The notes below the pieces were generated by a model. That model saw only the letters and a program-made list of their open reading frames with translations. It had not been told where the DNA came from and made no database searches. Both the position numbers and the translations under genes were made by a program. Source: Kuschelorhynchus macadamiae (taxonomy: Eukaryota; Arthropoda; Insecta; Coleoptera; Curculionidae). From it: 64,000 nt of DNA. The DNA lies in assembly GCA_030620095.1 (NCBI GenBank), contig JAUTXW010003400.1, forward strand, positions 496,001-560,000. The letters run 5' to 3'. This document shows, piece after piece, positions 23,313 to 38,169 of this stretch. The first letter of the stretch is position 1. Every line of letters begins with the position of its first letter.

Positions 23313-25045
23313 ATGAGGCTATTGCAATATTTTCTCACAATACTATTTCATGAATGTTATTGCGTAAACGTTCAAATGATATCACGTGAAAAATTAATGG
23401 TTTGTATAATAAATCAAGCTTCTAAGGGTAATAATGCAGAAGTTCTGTTATTCAATTATGTTCAGATCAGAGAAAAAATTGTTATCCTTGTCCATGATGA
23501 AATAGCAGAAATGCCACAAAATAATAGTTTTATAAAGATCAGTGAAGACATGTCAGAATGTCAAAATTATATTGATGTGCTGTCACTAAATTTAACAACA
23601 GTTGAAAAAATCCAATTCGAATTTTTTAAAGTTTCTTTGGCTAAAAATCACATTGCAAAAATAGAACTTGCTGAATCCAATAACTTCAGTAACGTCACAG
23701 GATCTTGATATGCTTACAATTTCAGATCTTACAGATTAAACTTTAATAGACCCAGAAAACGCATCTGGGAATATAAAAGAAGTGAACATTCACTGAGGAT
23801 GCAACTCGAGATGAAAAAGTGAAAGGAATGCAAAAAAAACAACTGAAATAGAACCAGAAGAAACTACCATTGAAAAAAAAATTGAAAAAAAAATGTATAA
23901 TTTAAATACAGCTTTCTTCGATCCAAATCCAGATGACAGTGACACATGAATATTATTGTTGGCATATTCAAGCCGCTCCTCAACTGACTCAGATTAGGAT
24001 CCAGATTTACCACAAGAAAAGAAGAAACACAAAAAAAGGTTGCAAGTAAATAAGATGGATTGGTTTGCGGAATAAAACAAAATTTGACGGGAAAAAGGCC
24101 AATCATACTGAAGGAAAGATGTAGATGCCAGAGTAAAAAGGAAGTTTAATGGAATATGAATCATTAACCGAAAATGTCAGAAAAAAAATGTTTCATACCT
24201 TCTAGAGATAGCTTACTTGGGGAGAAAAAAAAAGTCTATACAAATACTACAGTGACAGTTCAGCCAACAAGCGATATCGTGAAAGAAAAGCAGTAGAAAT
24301 GTTTAAAAGATCACAGTTACTGATTTATCAGTGAAGCATTGATGAATTTAATGTGAGGGTTTGTCGAACCATATTTTTAAACACATTAGATATAGGGAGG
24401 TAGACAGGTTCTAAATTGAAAAAATTGACAATTCTCCAAGACGACCAAGCAATATTCGATTACTAAAAAAGGATCGTATCAAGCTATTCTTAGAGAGAAA
24501 GGAACAATTGTTTACATTTTAAGTAGCTCTTCCTGCAAAAGAATCGCATTATTGTATCATGTGATAATCACTTTATAATTTTTATGCAACAGGCTGATAC
24601 AAGTCACATAGCATTGAGCCTCAATCGAAAACTAAATTTAATGAAGCTTTTCGACTGAAAAATATGACCCTGCTTAGACTTAAAAGAGATGAATGCGAGG
24701 AATGTACTCAATATATAGTAGGAAATATTAATGAAGACGACTATCAATAACACATTGCTAGGAAAGAATGGTTTAACTACATACATGCAAGCAGTTTTAA
24801 TGGCGTTAAAATCCCAAGGGAGCAGCTTATATTACAGGACAAAACTTCAGGTACATAACATGTGTTTTTATAATTTAATCAATTACGATGCCTTTTATTT
24901 TCTGTGGACCGAAGGTGAAAATAGTGTACTTTCGTTTGGTCATTTTTTTTAAAAGAAGAGATTCAGAAGTTTCAGAAAGATAGTGGTAAGATAGAAATAA
25001 TAATATACAGTGATAAGTCTTCCATTATACTATTTTTTCCTAAAT
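23313..25045 (+). pseudogene. Decayed transposon-like ORF of an unnamed insect repeat-protein family
   Basis: Pieces in several plus-strand frames follow the order of a long protein often found repeated in insect genomes. They run from an N-terminal piece at 23313-23708 through LTWGEKK (about 24215), VRVCRTIFLNTLDIG (about 24355), LPAKESHYC (about 24530), LKRDECEECTQYIVGNINED (about 24680) and TKLQVHNMCFYNL (about 24843) to IIIYSDKSS (about 25005). The last pieces fit the part of the family before and at its conserved S-D-G-C region, after which the copy stops. Its Cys and Asp pattern suggests a transposase-like nuclease, but that is inference. Stops and frameshifts occur every 100-200 bp, so it is long dead. 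The 131-codon first frame is the least certain part. Confidence 0.55.
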
Positions 25046-27449
25046 AAAATAATCTAATACCCATTTCCTCTTGAACATTATCATCTTAGTAAATTGCGTT
25101 AACGTATTTCCGATGGGATGTTATAAATACATTTCAGCCCCATGGCAATTTCGTCATTACCATCACGGATTACCGACCCTAGGGGAAGAAAATTTGTCTA
25201 AATTCATTTCGTCGATTGATTGTCACGTTGACTAGTATGTGGTGATTGAATTAAATAGAAAAGCTCTTGTTCCTTATTTTAATTAACAGTTAATATAAAA
25301 TGTTTGTTGTTTGTGCTAAATAATTAAATATTTATTAAACGTTTATGTGCATAAGCCTAACTAGTTTTTTATCAAACTTTGCCTAACATAACATTTTGGT
25401 ATACGATTAGCAATTTATTATTTATATGTTTTTTGAAAAACAGAACGAGAACACATAAATAGCAGTTACTATAAGTAGTAAAATGCATCATTTCTTTTAA
25501 TAGAACTCTACTTTAGCACAAGGCGTAGTGCTTAATTGGCCTTCCATTTAGAAGAAAAGCCGATAACAAATGAAATAAGATGTCTATTCAGCAACAGGTT
25601 TACTCTCTGCCTGTTCGCAGATAAGGAGATGCGATTTGTGTATTTAATCCTACTTACTCTATTGTCTGAATATTTGTTTGTAGTCCATATGTATCTGTTT
25701 ATAATAGGTATTTGTATAATTATACAATATGCGGCGTCTTTGACATAAAAGATTTAAATGGGAAACTCATACCAATGTTGAAGGAATCATTGAAGAAGAC
25801 TAAATGTCGTGAAATATTTTTATATTTACTTAAGTCTAAACCTAAGAGTTATAATTATTAGTTGTATTTTCCATCAATTTGGTTTAAATGTCGATTATCA
25901 TAAATCTAGCTATTAAAAAATATATAAAATACGAGGCATATCCACACAGGTTGCGATTGGTCAAAAAAACTACAAAGCATTTTCCATTACATATTGTTTC
26001 TTGAAATTTGCTTATGTATCTTAAACAACTTCTCAATACATTCGCCATTTACATTCAGACAGTTTGTGTTCTATGCTAAGCATCCAACGTGTTCATCTAC
26101 TCCGTAACCACTATTTTTACTTAATCATCGGTTTTGCTTCGAAGGCCTGCTAAAAATTGTATTAAGTAGAGAAAGAGATGATAATCACTAGGCATTTGCT
26201 AAAAACAAATTCTTTTTATCGCAAATTGTAAGCTTAAATACCGTTTGTCTGACGATGCTACAGTGTTAGCGAAAGTTGTTTAAAGTGTTTTATTTACATT
26301 GTATATAGGAGTTACTTGACAAATAGTACAAACTTACTGAACTGGGCTTCTACAAAGGCATTTTATTGGTTTAAATAGGCAACTTAATTCGGATATAAAA
26401 ATGTAATTAACTAAGGTCGAGGTTCTGCTTATCTTCTTAATTCGAATTTACAAGAAATTGTATGGTATGATAAGTTAAAACATTCCCTTTTTGTTATTTC
26501 TTTTTTAATTTCAAAAATAAAATTTCTCTAAATGCATATTTTTTTATTTTTTAAATTAAATGCAAATTTTTTTCAAATTTTAATAATCAATCAACGTAAC
26601 AATGTTTTTTAAATCGTTCATTAACGAATAGTGTGGATTTTCTTAGAACTAGTTTTAGACTAGTCAACATTTCCTCGGCTTGAAACCGAAGCCCAATGGC
26701 TATTATACATTAACCGAAAAAGAAAAACACCAATTTTTAAAAATATCAGAAGTACCCCTAGTGATGATTATTCTCCGTTTTCACAAGAAATAGAAAATGT
26801 AATTGACGACTACAACCGAAAATGTCTTAGTTTTGTTTTTGTAGATTCACTGTGAGCGGAATAATAATGTTAATTAAAAATGTTGTAGCCAGTCCGATTT
26901 ATTAAATGGTTCAATGCCACAAGGAACAATTAGGACGTATCTGAAATCGATGCATTTAAACAAATAATACATTCAGTAAACCTCAGTAAGTAACATTGAC
27001 ACAAGTTTAATGATCAACAAAGGGGAAGTTTCCGATAAACTAGTTAATAATAACTTTCCTTCAATACAAGCAATTAAATTCACTGCAGAATTTCGATATT
27101 GTTTAGTTTATTTTCGCTTATCAATATGCTGACAGGTATACAATAATTAGAAATAAATAATAAATCTGTTACCGGTAATGTTGGTCTAATTGTCCCAAGC
27201 AGAAATAATAGTGTATTAAAGTATAAGTGGATATTAAGGTCTTGAAAACAGCAGCGCACGCGACAGCGCAGCAGGAAATAAGAACTAATAAATGTAAAAT
27301 ATTAAATTCGTGATCTATACCTATCGTTTTCATGGAAATGAGAAAATAAAAATTAATTTGCAATCTGCCACATAAGTGTCACATTGTATTTCGCTTAAAA
27401 ATGAGATCTAACGTTGATTATTTAAATAGTAAAGCAGAATGGCGTTTGA
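25046..27449. other. AT-rich intergenic DNA with one dispersed repeat
   Basis: Bases 25150-25205 (around ATCACGGATTACCGAC and GGGGAAGAAAATTTGTCTAA) resemble 42385-42445 in the same orientation, so a dispersed repeat of at least 60 bp is shared. I see no gene in the remainder. Confidence 0.4.
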
Positions 27450-28075
27450 TACCGCAAAAATCGGAACACGCTTATAAAAAAGAATAAATACGACAAGTTT
27501 ATCAAACGGATGGAAGAGCAAAACGTAACAGATACAGTTGAACAAGGTGTGCTTGCTTATCTTTAGAAAATGTCGGATCAGTACAAGGCGTTGACTATGT
27601 AGGCCATCTATTCGAAACTACAAAGTATGTAAAGGATAAATAAAGGGGTTGATATAAAGTCATTTGTGTAAGTGCATGCATTCATGAAGACAATTAGCAA
27701 GAAAACGGAGCCAAGGAGACACATGTATTCAACGAAGACGATTTGCAGAAGTTTTTCATAAATGCACCACCGGACATTACGTATTTATTTTGTAAAAATG
27801 TAAGTACAGGCCGAGTGTTCTTACGATATGATAAGGAGGAAGTGCACCAATGTATTAATACCAAGTGGTTAGTATTCATACATTTGGATTATTTCTCTTG
27901 CAAATTGCACGTTATCTTAAATTGGACATTCCTGAGAAATACACGCGACATGCGTTTTGACGTACGTCCTCTACTATTATGGCAAATAGTCGCATTACAA
28001 CTGGTTACGTTGAAGAAAATATTAGCAATAAGAAGATTGTTTCACACATTATTGGGAGTGCTATAAGTGAAAGTG
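27450..28075 (+). pseudogene. Crypton-type tyrosine recombinase, deleted and frameshifted
   Basis: Segments run in the order of a Crypton tyrosine recombinase. The core-binding part is MEEQNVTDTVEQGVLAYL and MSDQYKALTM-stop-AIYSKLQS, and then EDDLQKFFINAPPD. A jump leaves out the block normally carrying the first catalytic Arg. The reading resumes at GRVFLRYDKEEVHQCIN, SIHTFGLFLLQIARYLKL and EKYTRHAF, where a TGA stands in place of the conserved Arg codon after the catalytic His region. TSSTIMANSR follows. About 20 residues (the usual LKRHGGWKSS segment) are deleted before TTGYVEENISNKK, which holds the expected catalytic Tyr. It retains the Tyr region that the 63-410 copy lacks. At least two frameshifts and several stops make it non-functional. 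Confidence 0.75.
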
Positions 28076-28290
28076 CAACCTAACTGACTTCCTAGAACTT
28101 TGGAGGTATTAATTTGAGCAGCAGTTACTCTGACTTAAAAACTGAAGTATTACTACATCTAAAACAATATCAACTGTACTTTTCACATTTATTTAAAAAA
28201 TTAAGATCGTTCAATATTTGAATAAAGCTTTTGAAACATTTGTTAGTAATATTTTATAAACCAATAAAAAAATAATAGTTATTTATGGTA

Positions 28291-28400
28291 CTAGTGTGTT
28301 ATGATAAAAATAAGTCAGGCGAGAAAAATTAATACAACGAAACTGTCAGACCGAGTGGGATAATTTCTCGAGTGACTTACGAATCATAACACACGAATAG
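28291..28400. repeat. 110-bp inverted repeat (small foldback)
   Basis: The left arm (TGTGTTATGAT, AAGTCA, CGAGAAA) is mirrored by the right arm (TTTCTCGAGTGACTTA, ATCATAACACA) around a loop of about 25 bp. It could form a hairpin or be a miniature element. There is no coding content. Confidence 0.55.
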
Positions 28401-28592
28401 CACAAAGTTTTATCCAACAAGCGGAAAAAATACAATTTTAAAATTTGTGACCCAATAATTTATTGTTTAAAAAAAGTCTTAGGGTTTTATCCTTTTTCAA
28501 AAATTATTTCACAATGACATGTGACAATAAACGCTATTTTTATTTTTATGTCTGTGTTTGTTTTTCGCCCTTTGTAGTTGTGAAACACAGAG

Positions 28593-28619
28593 CACAGAAA
28601 ACAATAAGAGCGCATGCAT
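28593..28619 (+). repeat. 27-bp exact repeat, inverted copy at 32721-32747
   Basis: A 27-bp stretch containing AATAAGAGCGCATGCAT is present exactly, in reverse orientation, 4.1 kb away at 32721-32747. Both sites also have CCAATATGGC about 50-70 bp away. The surrounding sequence is otherwise different, so this is either a conserved core of an old repeat or an end motif. Confidence 0.6.
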
Positions 28620-28959
28620 GAAACCTAACATGTAAAATAAAATTGGCGAAAACAAAGTGACACCAATATGGCGGCCTGGTGAGAGTTTGCCAGATCCGTA
28701 TTTGGTCAAATTTGGGTAATATAAATCAAATAAAATGAGTTTTAGTGCTGATGCCTACAAAGATAATTTTTTTATAGGTGACAGATATTTTTTAATTGAA
28801 GCAGCTTGATTGATCCCACTAAAATTCTAACCGATCATTTTATATAAGGAAATATATGTAGTTTTTTTCGCTATATGTAGTTTTATTTCCTATAAAATAT
28901 GTATCTTAATTAGTTTAGAGTGAAAATTAGTTAATTATATACGTAATATGCACACATAA

Positions 28960-29845
28960 TATGTATACAGCGTGTGTATAATTTTAGTTAACATATGGAA
29001 AACTTGTTTATTATTGATTTAATGAAAAAAAAAATATTCTACAAAAAAAGTTGTGCTTATTAAAAAAATAAATTTGACTGCAAAAAAAATTGCCACATAA
29101 TATACAAATTGCCCAAAAAATACGCAAAAGCAAGTAGGTAAAACAAAAAAAATAAGAAATCAAATTTTCTAAGATTGGAGAGAATAAAAATATGAGATAA
29201 AAAACCAATATAAGGTTTTTTTGTACGTGATGTTGGTTTTAGGTATTTTAATAATCAATTAGTAGAAAATGCTCGCGAAAATGGGTAACATATAGACAAC
29301 TTTTTTATTTTTAATTTTAGACGAAAAATGTATTCTTCATAAAAAGTTTTGCTTTTCTGAAAAATACGATTGATTTAAAAAAGATTGTCATTTTATATAC
29401 AGGGATCGAAATAAATACAAAAATAGAAGTTTGCGAAACACAAAAAATTGAAATTCCAATTTGTGAGATTGCCAAATTAAAGATCCTGCAAAAACAAGTC
29501 AAAAAGCTTTTGTAGTTTTTTGATAATTGGAATAGTTTTTGAGAAAATTGATGGAGAATATATAAACAATGTGCCATTTTTACGTATTCAACATTAATTT
29601 TCTCAAAAACTATTCTAAGTTTTAACTTGCATTTGCTGGCTTTTTAATTTAGCTGTCTCAAAAGTAGGAATCTCAATTTTATTTGCCTTGGAATCTTGCA
29701 TGTTTCTATTTATTTCGTACTCCGTCTATACGTCATATATATTTTTTGAAAAGCAAAATTTTTCAGGAAAAAGAATTTTTTTTGCAAAAATCGCATTTAA
29801 AATTTTTCATATGTTAACTAAAATTGTACACACGCTGTATATTGA
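28960..29845. mobile_element. Complex palindromic (foldback) element with three arms
   Basis: The outer ends match as inverted repeats: TACAGCGTGTGTATAATTTT and GTTAACATATG at about 28970-28997 against CATATGTTAAC and ACACGCTGTATA at about 29808-29840. Inside, 29300-29570 and 29575-29845 are reverse complements along most of their length, with an axis near 29573 (GAATAGTTTTTGAGAAAATT against AATTTTCTCAAAAACTATTC). The stretch 28970-29220 is a third, more diverged arm in the same direction as the left one. The many short ORFs here, full of Phe and Lys, come from the A-rich arms and are not genes. Confidence 0.62.
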
Positions 29846-29900
29846 GAATTGTAAATCGACGAGATGTAAGATAAGACGTTATGTAACAGTTATAGTTTAA

Positions 29901-31200
29901 AGTAGATCTTGTAGGGAAATTAAAATGGAACGAACAGATACCGAAACTATACTTATTTTTTTATTGACCACAAAAATAAATAACTAGTTTATTAAACTAT
30001 CTACAGATACATTCATGAAATTTTAAAAAAACATGTAGGAAATAGGTCAAAAAATATTGTATTTGTAGCCATTTTTATCTTAATTAGGTCATCCTCAGAG
30101 CACTAAAAATAGTATGGATTACAGTGTTGGTATAAACTTGCAAATTACATTTTTCTTAATACAACATATCAATTTTTTTTCCTTTATAGGCATATTATTC
30201 ATTTATTTAGCCAATATACAAAGAATTTCTATAAGGACAAAGAAAATATATATAGAAAGAGATATATTAGCGCTCTGTGCTGAGGATTGGTCTACTTAAA
30301 ACTATGCAATATAATTAAAGCACAATATGCTAAACTCTAATCAACACTAGACATTATTAAACCAGATATGAACAAACATCAAATAATATATAAAAATATG
30401 TTTTATCAAACGAATCATGCTTACAGACTGCATCCATAAAGATCAAGTTATTTATAGTTACCACAATTTATAATAACGAAACTAACCATCAGGTAAATGA
30501 TTATACTGAATTTTAGAAATTAAAATATGCCTACCATTAAAATAGAAGATATGGAGCTTTGTCGTATTCTATTGGGTCACCTTATATTCATAAAAAAATA
30601 CCGCTGTTAATTCCCACGATTAAGAATTAGTTTATTATACATTTTACAACAAAAACTTTTGGCAATACATTTTCTCTCAGACGGATTAGCCCTAAGGTCG
30701 AGGTGCTGTCAAAGTTGTCTTCTAAAAAATGTTAGGGAGAGATAATGGAATTTTTTGAAACACCATGCTCCACTAATTTTATTGCCATCATCCAAGCAGC
30801 TCTTCTTGCCCTATCTTTTGGGATTCTGCAATATTAAACCAGTATTTAGAATATTTTTTATAGCCATACAGCCAGGTTAATGGTTTTAGGAACCCACTAC
30901 CAAAATTTTAATTGAGACTTCCTTAATTTATTCTTAGACCGCCAGTTTGGTTCCGTTGCCCACAGAAAACGGGAAAAAATTATAATAAAAATTATCTTGT
31001 TGAGTCACCGTGAAGTTTCTTATAGGAAGGTATTACTAGAGAGGTCAGTATTAAAAAACTTTATAAGTTATATAAATGTATCTAGTTTTTTTTTAATTTT
31101 TTAAAACAAATGCTGAAAAACATGTATTTTCTGAGAATGGGTGAGTGATGTAAGTACAGTGTTTATTCTATGGGTTGTACACAAAATAAATAAACTATAG
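29901..31200. other. AT-rich intergenic DNA, no gene seen
   Basis: GTCATCCTCAGAGCACTA near 30090 and CTCTGTGCTGAGGATTGG near 30275 are partly inverted copies, possibly the ends of a decayed short element. I see no coding remnant. Confidence 0.3.
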
Positions 31201-31207
31201 TTTGAAA

Positions 31208-31515
31208 AACTAAAAAACATGCTTTAATAGTAGACCGAACTAAAATGGAAAACACAATTTTTAATAAAAGAATAAAATGCTTAATGAGAAAATTAGTGCC
31301 ATTGAAAAAAGAAGCGTGGAGTGCTCGATATCAATTGTCATAAATATTTCATTGGTACTATTCCAAAAGTAGGGTTAGTATAAAAATATAGTACAAAGCA
31401 CCCCACGCATTGTTTACAATGAAATTAATTTTTTCATTGATCATTTTATTCTTTTATTAATTAATTAACTTTACTTTACAGTTAGGTTTACCATTAAAGC
31501 GTGTGTTTTAGTTTT
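31208..31515. mobile_element. Short inverted-repeat element (MITE)
   Basis: Left text (ATGCTTTAATAGTAGACC, then TAATAAAAGAATAAAATG, then GCGTGGAGTGCT) is repeated on the opposite strand in the right arm (CACGCTTTAATGGTAAACC, TAATAAAAGAATAAAATG, GCGTGGGGTGCT). The arms are about 125 bp around a loop of about 60 bp. AATAAAAGCGTGTGTTAATT near 34968-34990 resembles the right end, so the family is probably dispersed. Non-coding. Confidence 0.55.
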
Positions 31516-32889
31516 TTTAAACAATTTTGTTTATTGTTGGTGTTCAATTTTCTAATCAGATTTTGTTTTAACTTCGGACATCCTCAACAATTTTTTTCAT
31601 AATTCGTAGTATTTATTGCAATATTTTGGTTCAAAATATTATACATTTTTTTCGATAATTCTTGGTCTAAATTTATTTTGGTTTTTCGAGATATTAATTT
31701 ATGAGTGCAAATTATTACAATTTAATTTGACGTCTTAGAGTCGACGAAAATCGCGGTGTAAGATACCGCTCCATATGTACATACATACATAAAATTAATT
31801 AATCATTGTCCCTAATGATCCTGGTCAGGATATTGGAACAAACTTATCGAATTATTGCATTGTCATCGGTCCTTGATAAGTGTGCAAAATTTCAATTTAA
31901 TCCGTTTTGAAGTCGTTGAAAATTATATATTAGGATTTGAGTATTATTTGTGATATACAAGTTAATATTAAATTATATTAACGTTCATTTAAATATGTGT
32001 AAGGAACTCAGGAATGGTTAGTTCTCAGTTGGACCCAAAACATTGATGAGTTCAAAGATACACTGGCATTACAGCAACCGATTTATTTTTCTTACAATAT
32101 TTTATTTCGTCTTGTGTCTGCCGTAATAACAAACTCTGTAATGATATTTTTTTTTAAATTAAATGTAGGTACGTACTCAACACTCAATTTTTTACTATTC
32201 ACTACCACTACTGCAGGAACTGACGCCGACGTCAAGATATAAAAGTTGGATTTTAGATTAACTTTAGAAGGGCTAATTTTTAACATAGAAAACTGAGCTG
32301 ATTACATAAAGTTAAAAATTACGGTAGTAGACGTTTAGACTATATTTCTTTCAGATGATAAACAACCAGTTAAAAGTTAATATTTACATTAAATTAAAAA
32401 TGTTTTAACAACAGTTATTTTTGATTATATTTTATGAAACACAATTGAAACTAAATTTATTCTAAATACGTACTTGTGAAAGGATATTCCTGATGTATTC
32501 TCCTTATTTCCCTGGGTATTTCTACACCCTGCCACAATGCACTTCCGCGTTATGAGTCTATATAATATATTAAATAGTAAAAAGTCTAAATTAACACTAC
32601 AGTTTTATAAAATACTCAAAAATCGAAAGAAAAACAACTCGTAAACACACTCTATGCTTGGTGATACCAATATGGCCGACAATCACAGACATTGACAGAT
32701 GAATGGCCATCACGGGAAGGATGCATGCGCTCTTATTGTTTTCTGTGTTCGGTGTTTTGAAATGATTTTTGAAAAAGGCTAAAATCACAAACGGAAAAGT
32801 CAAAAATAAAGTTATGTTATTCACAACTTAACCCATATATCTGTTTTTGATGAACTAGATCAAATCCCAAGAAAAAATTTAAATTATTT
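31516..32889. other. Intergenic DNA; holds the inverted copy of the 27-bp repeat
   Basis: Near 31770-31930, a TACATACATACATA run followed by GTGTGCAAAATTTCAATTTA reads like the 3' tail of an insect SINE or RTE-type LINE, but I cannot confirm it. The 27-bp repeat copy lies at 32721-32747. No gene seen. Confidence 0.3.
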
Positions 32890-33120
32890 TGACATTGACC
32901 TTCATTTTAGAGTCATTTGAGAACATAGTTTAAGTATAATGTTCTATACCTAAACTCAATTATTTTCAAAATATTGACGTGTCAAATTTGATAATTTGAA
33001 CGGTTTAAATCGGGGCAACATGGTTTGCACTTTCCTGTCTTAGTTTTTAATTATCTATCGTATGAGGCTAACTTCCGGTTTAACCGGAAGTTCGAAATTT
33101 TTAACTTCCAGATTTGTAGG
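32890..33120. repeat. Half-copy of the 5.06-kb foldback family with a perfect palindrome
   Basis: CTATACCTAAACTCAATTATTTTC and TTTGCACTTTCCTGTCTTAG parallel the left arm of the foldback at 5062-5665 (CTATACCTAAATTCAACTAT and TTTGCACTTTCCTATCTTAA). The end of the arm carries a palindrome at 33070-33092, AACTTCCGGTT and AACCGGAAGTT around a single T. The matching right arm is absent. Confidence 0.5.
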
Positions 33121-33736
33121 TTGTTAATTTCGTATATTATTTTGAAAGATTAGGTGCTTCAGTAATAATTGTTATGATGTAATTTAGTTAGTTTATTTAT
33201 TTTTTTTAGTTTTTTTTTTGCATGTAAAAGATCATGATTTTGATTAACTAAGGTTGATTTTTAGTAGTTTTTATATTTTTAATCCTTATTGGGAATGTTA
33301 AGTTTAGGACTGTAAATTCTTAAATTTGAATACATAATATTTTGGATTATATATTGGAATTCGAATACATTTCTTGTTATTCATATGTGGTAAATTCGGC
33401 CACATGTCATTAAATTTTGCTAAACGCTCTCTCGATTGTTTTATCGCACAGTCCATGTACAATAAATAAATTGAATAAATCTGAATTTCAGTGATTATAA
33501 TTATTCCGTGCTATTGAGCCACAATCGCAAACAAACGAATGACAGACTGGTCATATAAATTGTTATCGCTCTTAAAATTTGTTTTCCCCGCCTACTATTA
33601 CAAAAACAATCGAAAATGAGTGTTTTTAAAAGCTTTTATTTAAGTTCACTTGTATGTTAGTTAATTATTTATTATGTATGTTTGTTTCAATTCTTGCAAA
33701 GAACGTATTACTTATTACGTTATTAGAATATATTAA

Positions 33737-34110
33737 AATTTGGTATACATACATAAATCCGATGATAATATAATATTATAGTGCCCTATCGTGAATGTCT
33801 TATACAGGGTGCGTAAAAAGAAATGCTAAATAGTAAAAATAAAATAAATGTATAAAACAGTTTCTGTTAACGGAATTGACTGAAATTTGGTATACATACA
33901 TAAACTTGATGACAATATATTATAATGGTGTCCAATCGTGAATATGTTTTACAAGGTGCGTAAAAAATAATGCTAAAAGTACAAAAAAACACCATTATCG
34001 GAATTGACTGATTGATTTGGTATACATACATGAACCCGATGACAATAAAATGCAATCGTGAATGTTTGATACAGGATGCGTAAAAAATAATGCTAAAAAA
34101 TACAGTATAA
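33737..34110 (+). repeat. Three tandem copies of a 130-147 bp module
   Basis: TTTGGTATACATACATAAA, GATGACAATA, CAATCGTGAATGT and ACAGGGTGCGTAAAAA recur in the same order, starting at about 33737, 33884 and 34014. The ACAGGGTG text is the kind seen at ends of insect mariner-type elements, so this may be a tandemly repeated element end. The minus-strand frame spanning these repeats is a by-product. Confidence 0.7.
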
Positions 34111-36911
<2,801 letters not shown>

Positions 36912-36927
36912 CTAAGGTCGCCAGCGC

Positions 36928-37350
36928 TTGTCAGGCTGCAAGTCTGAAATGTTGCTTGTGTGTTCGCTTCGCTGTTCACTAGTGAAAAGTGGAATTAATA
37001 AAATTTTCGCAGTTACAATGCAATGCCAACGCTCTGGCCACGAAAACCGGCAAATCAAAAAGAAAACCGATACCCAGCGAGCAACGTCTGAAATGTCCAA
37101 CAGAGTATTTAAAAAGAAACTGTACTTTAACAACAAAGAGCCGTCTGGATTTTTGACACCGAAAGGAATAATCAAAACGAAACCGAATCTGATAATAAAA
37201 TTTTATTATCAGGTGACATTAGTTTTCTTCTTACTACACATAACTAAGATTAAATATAAGATTTCTGTCATAAGGACCAAAGAATATACAATGTCGGTCA
37301 AGATCAATTTCACTTCGGAGTGCTGTAATAACTTTAAAATTGTTTCGTAA
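36928..37350 (+). CDS. Hypothetical ORF or exon candidate, unidentified
   Basis: A 140-codon frame. Its first two thirds (to about 37210) lie in a GC-richer patch and read as a basic, hydrophilic protein (HENRQIKKKTDTQRATSEM, FKKKLYFNNKEPSGFLTPKG). At 37211 the text CAG followed by GTGACA could be a 5' splice site, after which the frame continues into A/T-rich, hydrophobic text like intron sequence. No domain is recognised and no partner exon is seen. It may be a fragment of a transposon protein. The minus-strand frame here is taken as the shadow. Confidence 0.2.
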   Translation: MSGCKSEMLLVCSLRCSLVKSGINKIFAVTMQCQRSGHENRQIKKKTDTQRATSEMSNRVFKKKLYFNNKEPSGFLTPKGIIKTKPNLIIKFYYQVTLVFFLLHITKIKYKISVIRTKEYTMSVKINFTSECCNNFKIVS

Positions 37351-38089
37351 GGTACTTATGATTCAAATAAAAATATACAAAAATATTGTTTTTTAATTTT
37401 TACTCTTATGCTAGTTTTGCTTCTATTTCTTTTAGTATTTTATTATTATAGGGAAGGATAGAGGACAGTTTGTTAGACAGTTAAACACTATTCGGCTCTA
37501 ATCTCGTTCTTTCCTTTGCTTCATTATGATTGTCATCTCTTTGTGATAGTCTAGTTCACAAACTCAAAATGGTGTTAATTATTGCTACTGTTAGTAAAAA
37601 TATAGATTTAGAATAACATCTAGAAAAATGTATAAAATTTTCAAACCCACAACGAACATTTTTGAAAGTTATTAATAAACTAACATTCAAAATAAAAGGA
37701 ATTTAGTGCTTTTGCAAACAACCAGTAATGTATTAACATTTAAGAATTTAAAAAAAAGTGCTTACAGAGGAAGTAATTTTTTCTAATTTAAAAGTAAGCA
37801 CTCCTGGAATTCTACCTTTATTATTTTTTTTATTATGAATAATTTTAATTTAACATTGACATTATTAGGATGGCCCAAAACCGGCCGTAACAAGTAAATT
37901 ATTTTTTATACCATCAGATATTAATTCAAAAATGTTTGAGAAATTATGGTATTATCTAGGTAGGTACTCAAAGGAAAAATATCCGGCTGGAAAAATACCA
38001 AGAATGAAAAAATTAGCACAATATTTCTAAAAAGAATACATATTTTTATCGTTTTAAATAATTATTGATTCCATTTCTAGTCCATAAGT

Positions 38090-38091
<2 letters not shown>

Positions 38092-38168
<77 letters not shown>
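38092..38168. repeat. (TA)n microsatellite, about 77 bp
   Basis: A pure TA run between TAAGTCCA and CTCTTAAATG. Confidence 0.97.

Positions 38169-38169
<1 letters not shown>

Noticed and set aside
29011..29900. Several 60-86 codon Phe/Lys-rich frames
   Set aside because: They come from the A-rich arms of the palindromic element and occur on both strands without any motif.
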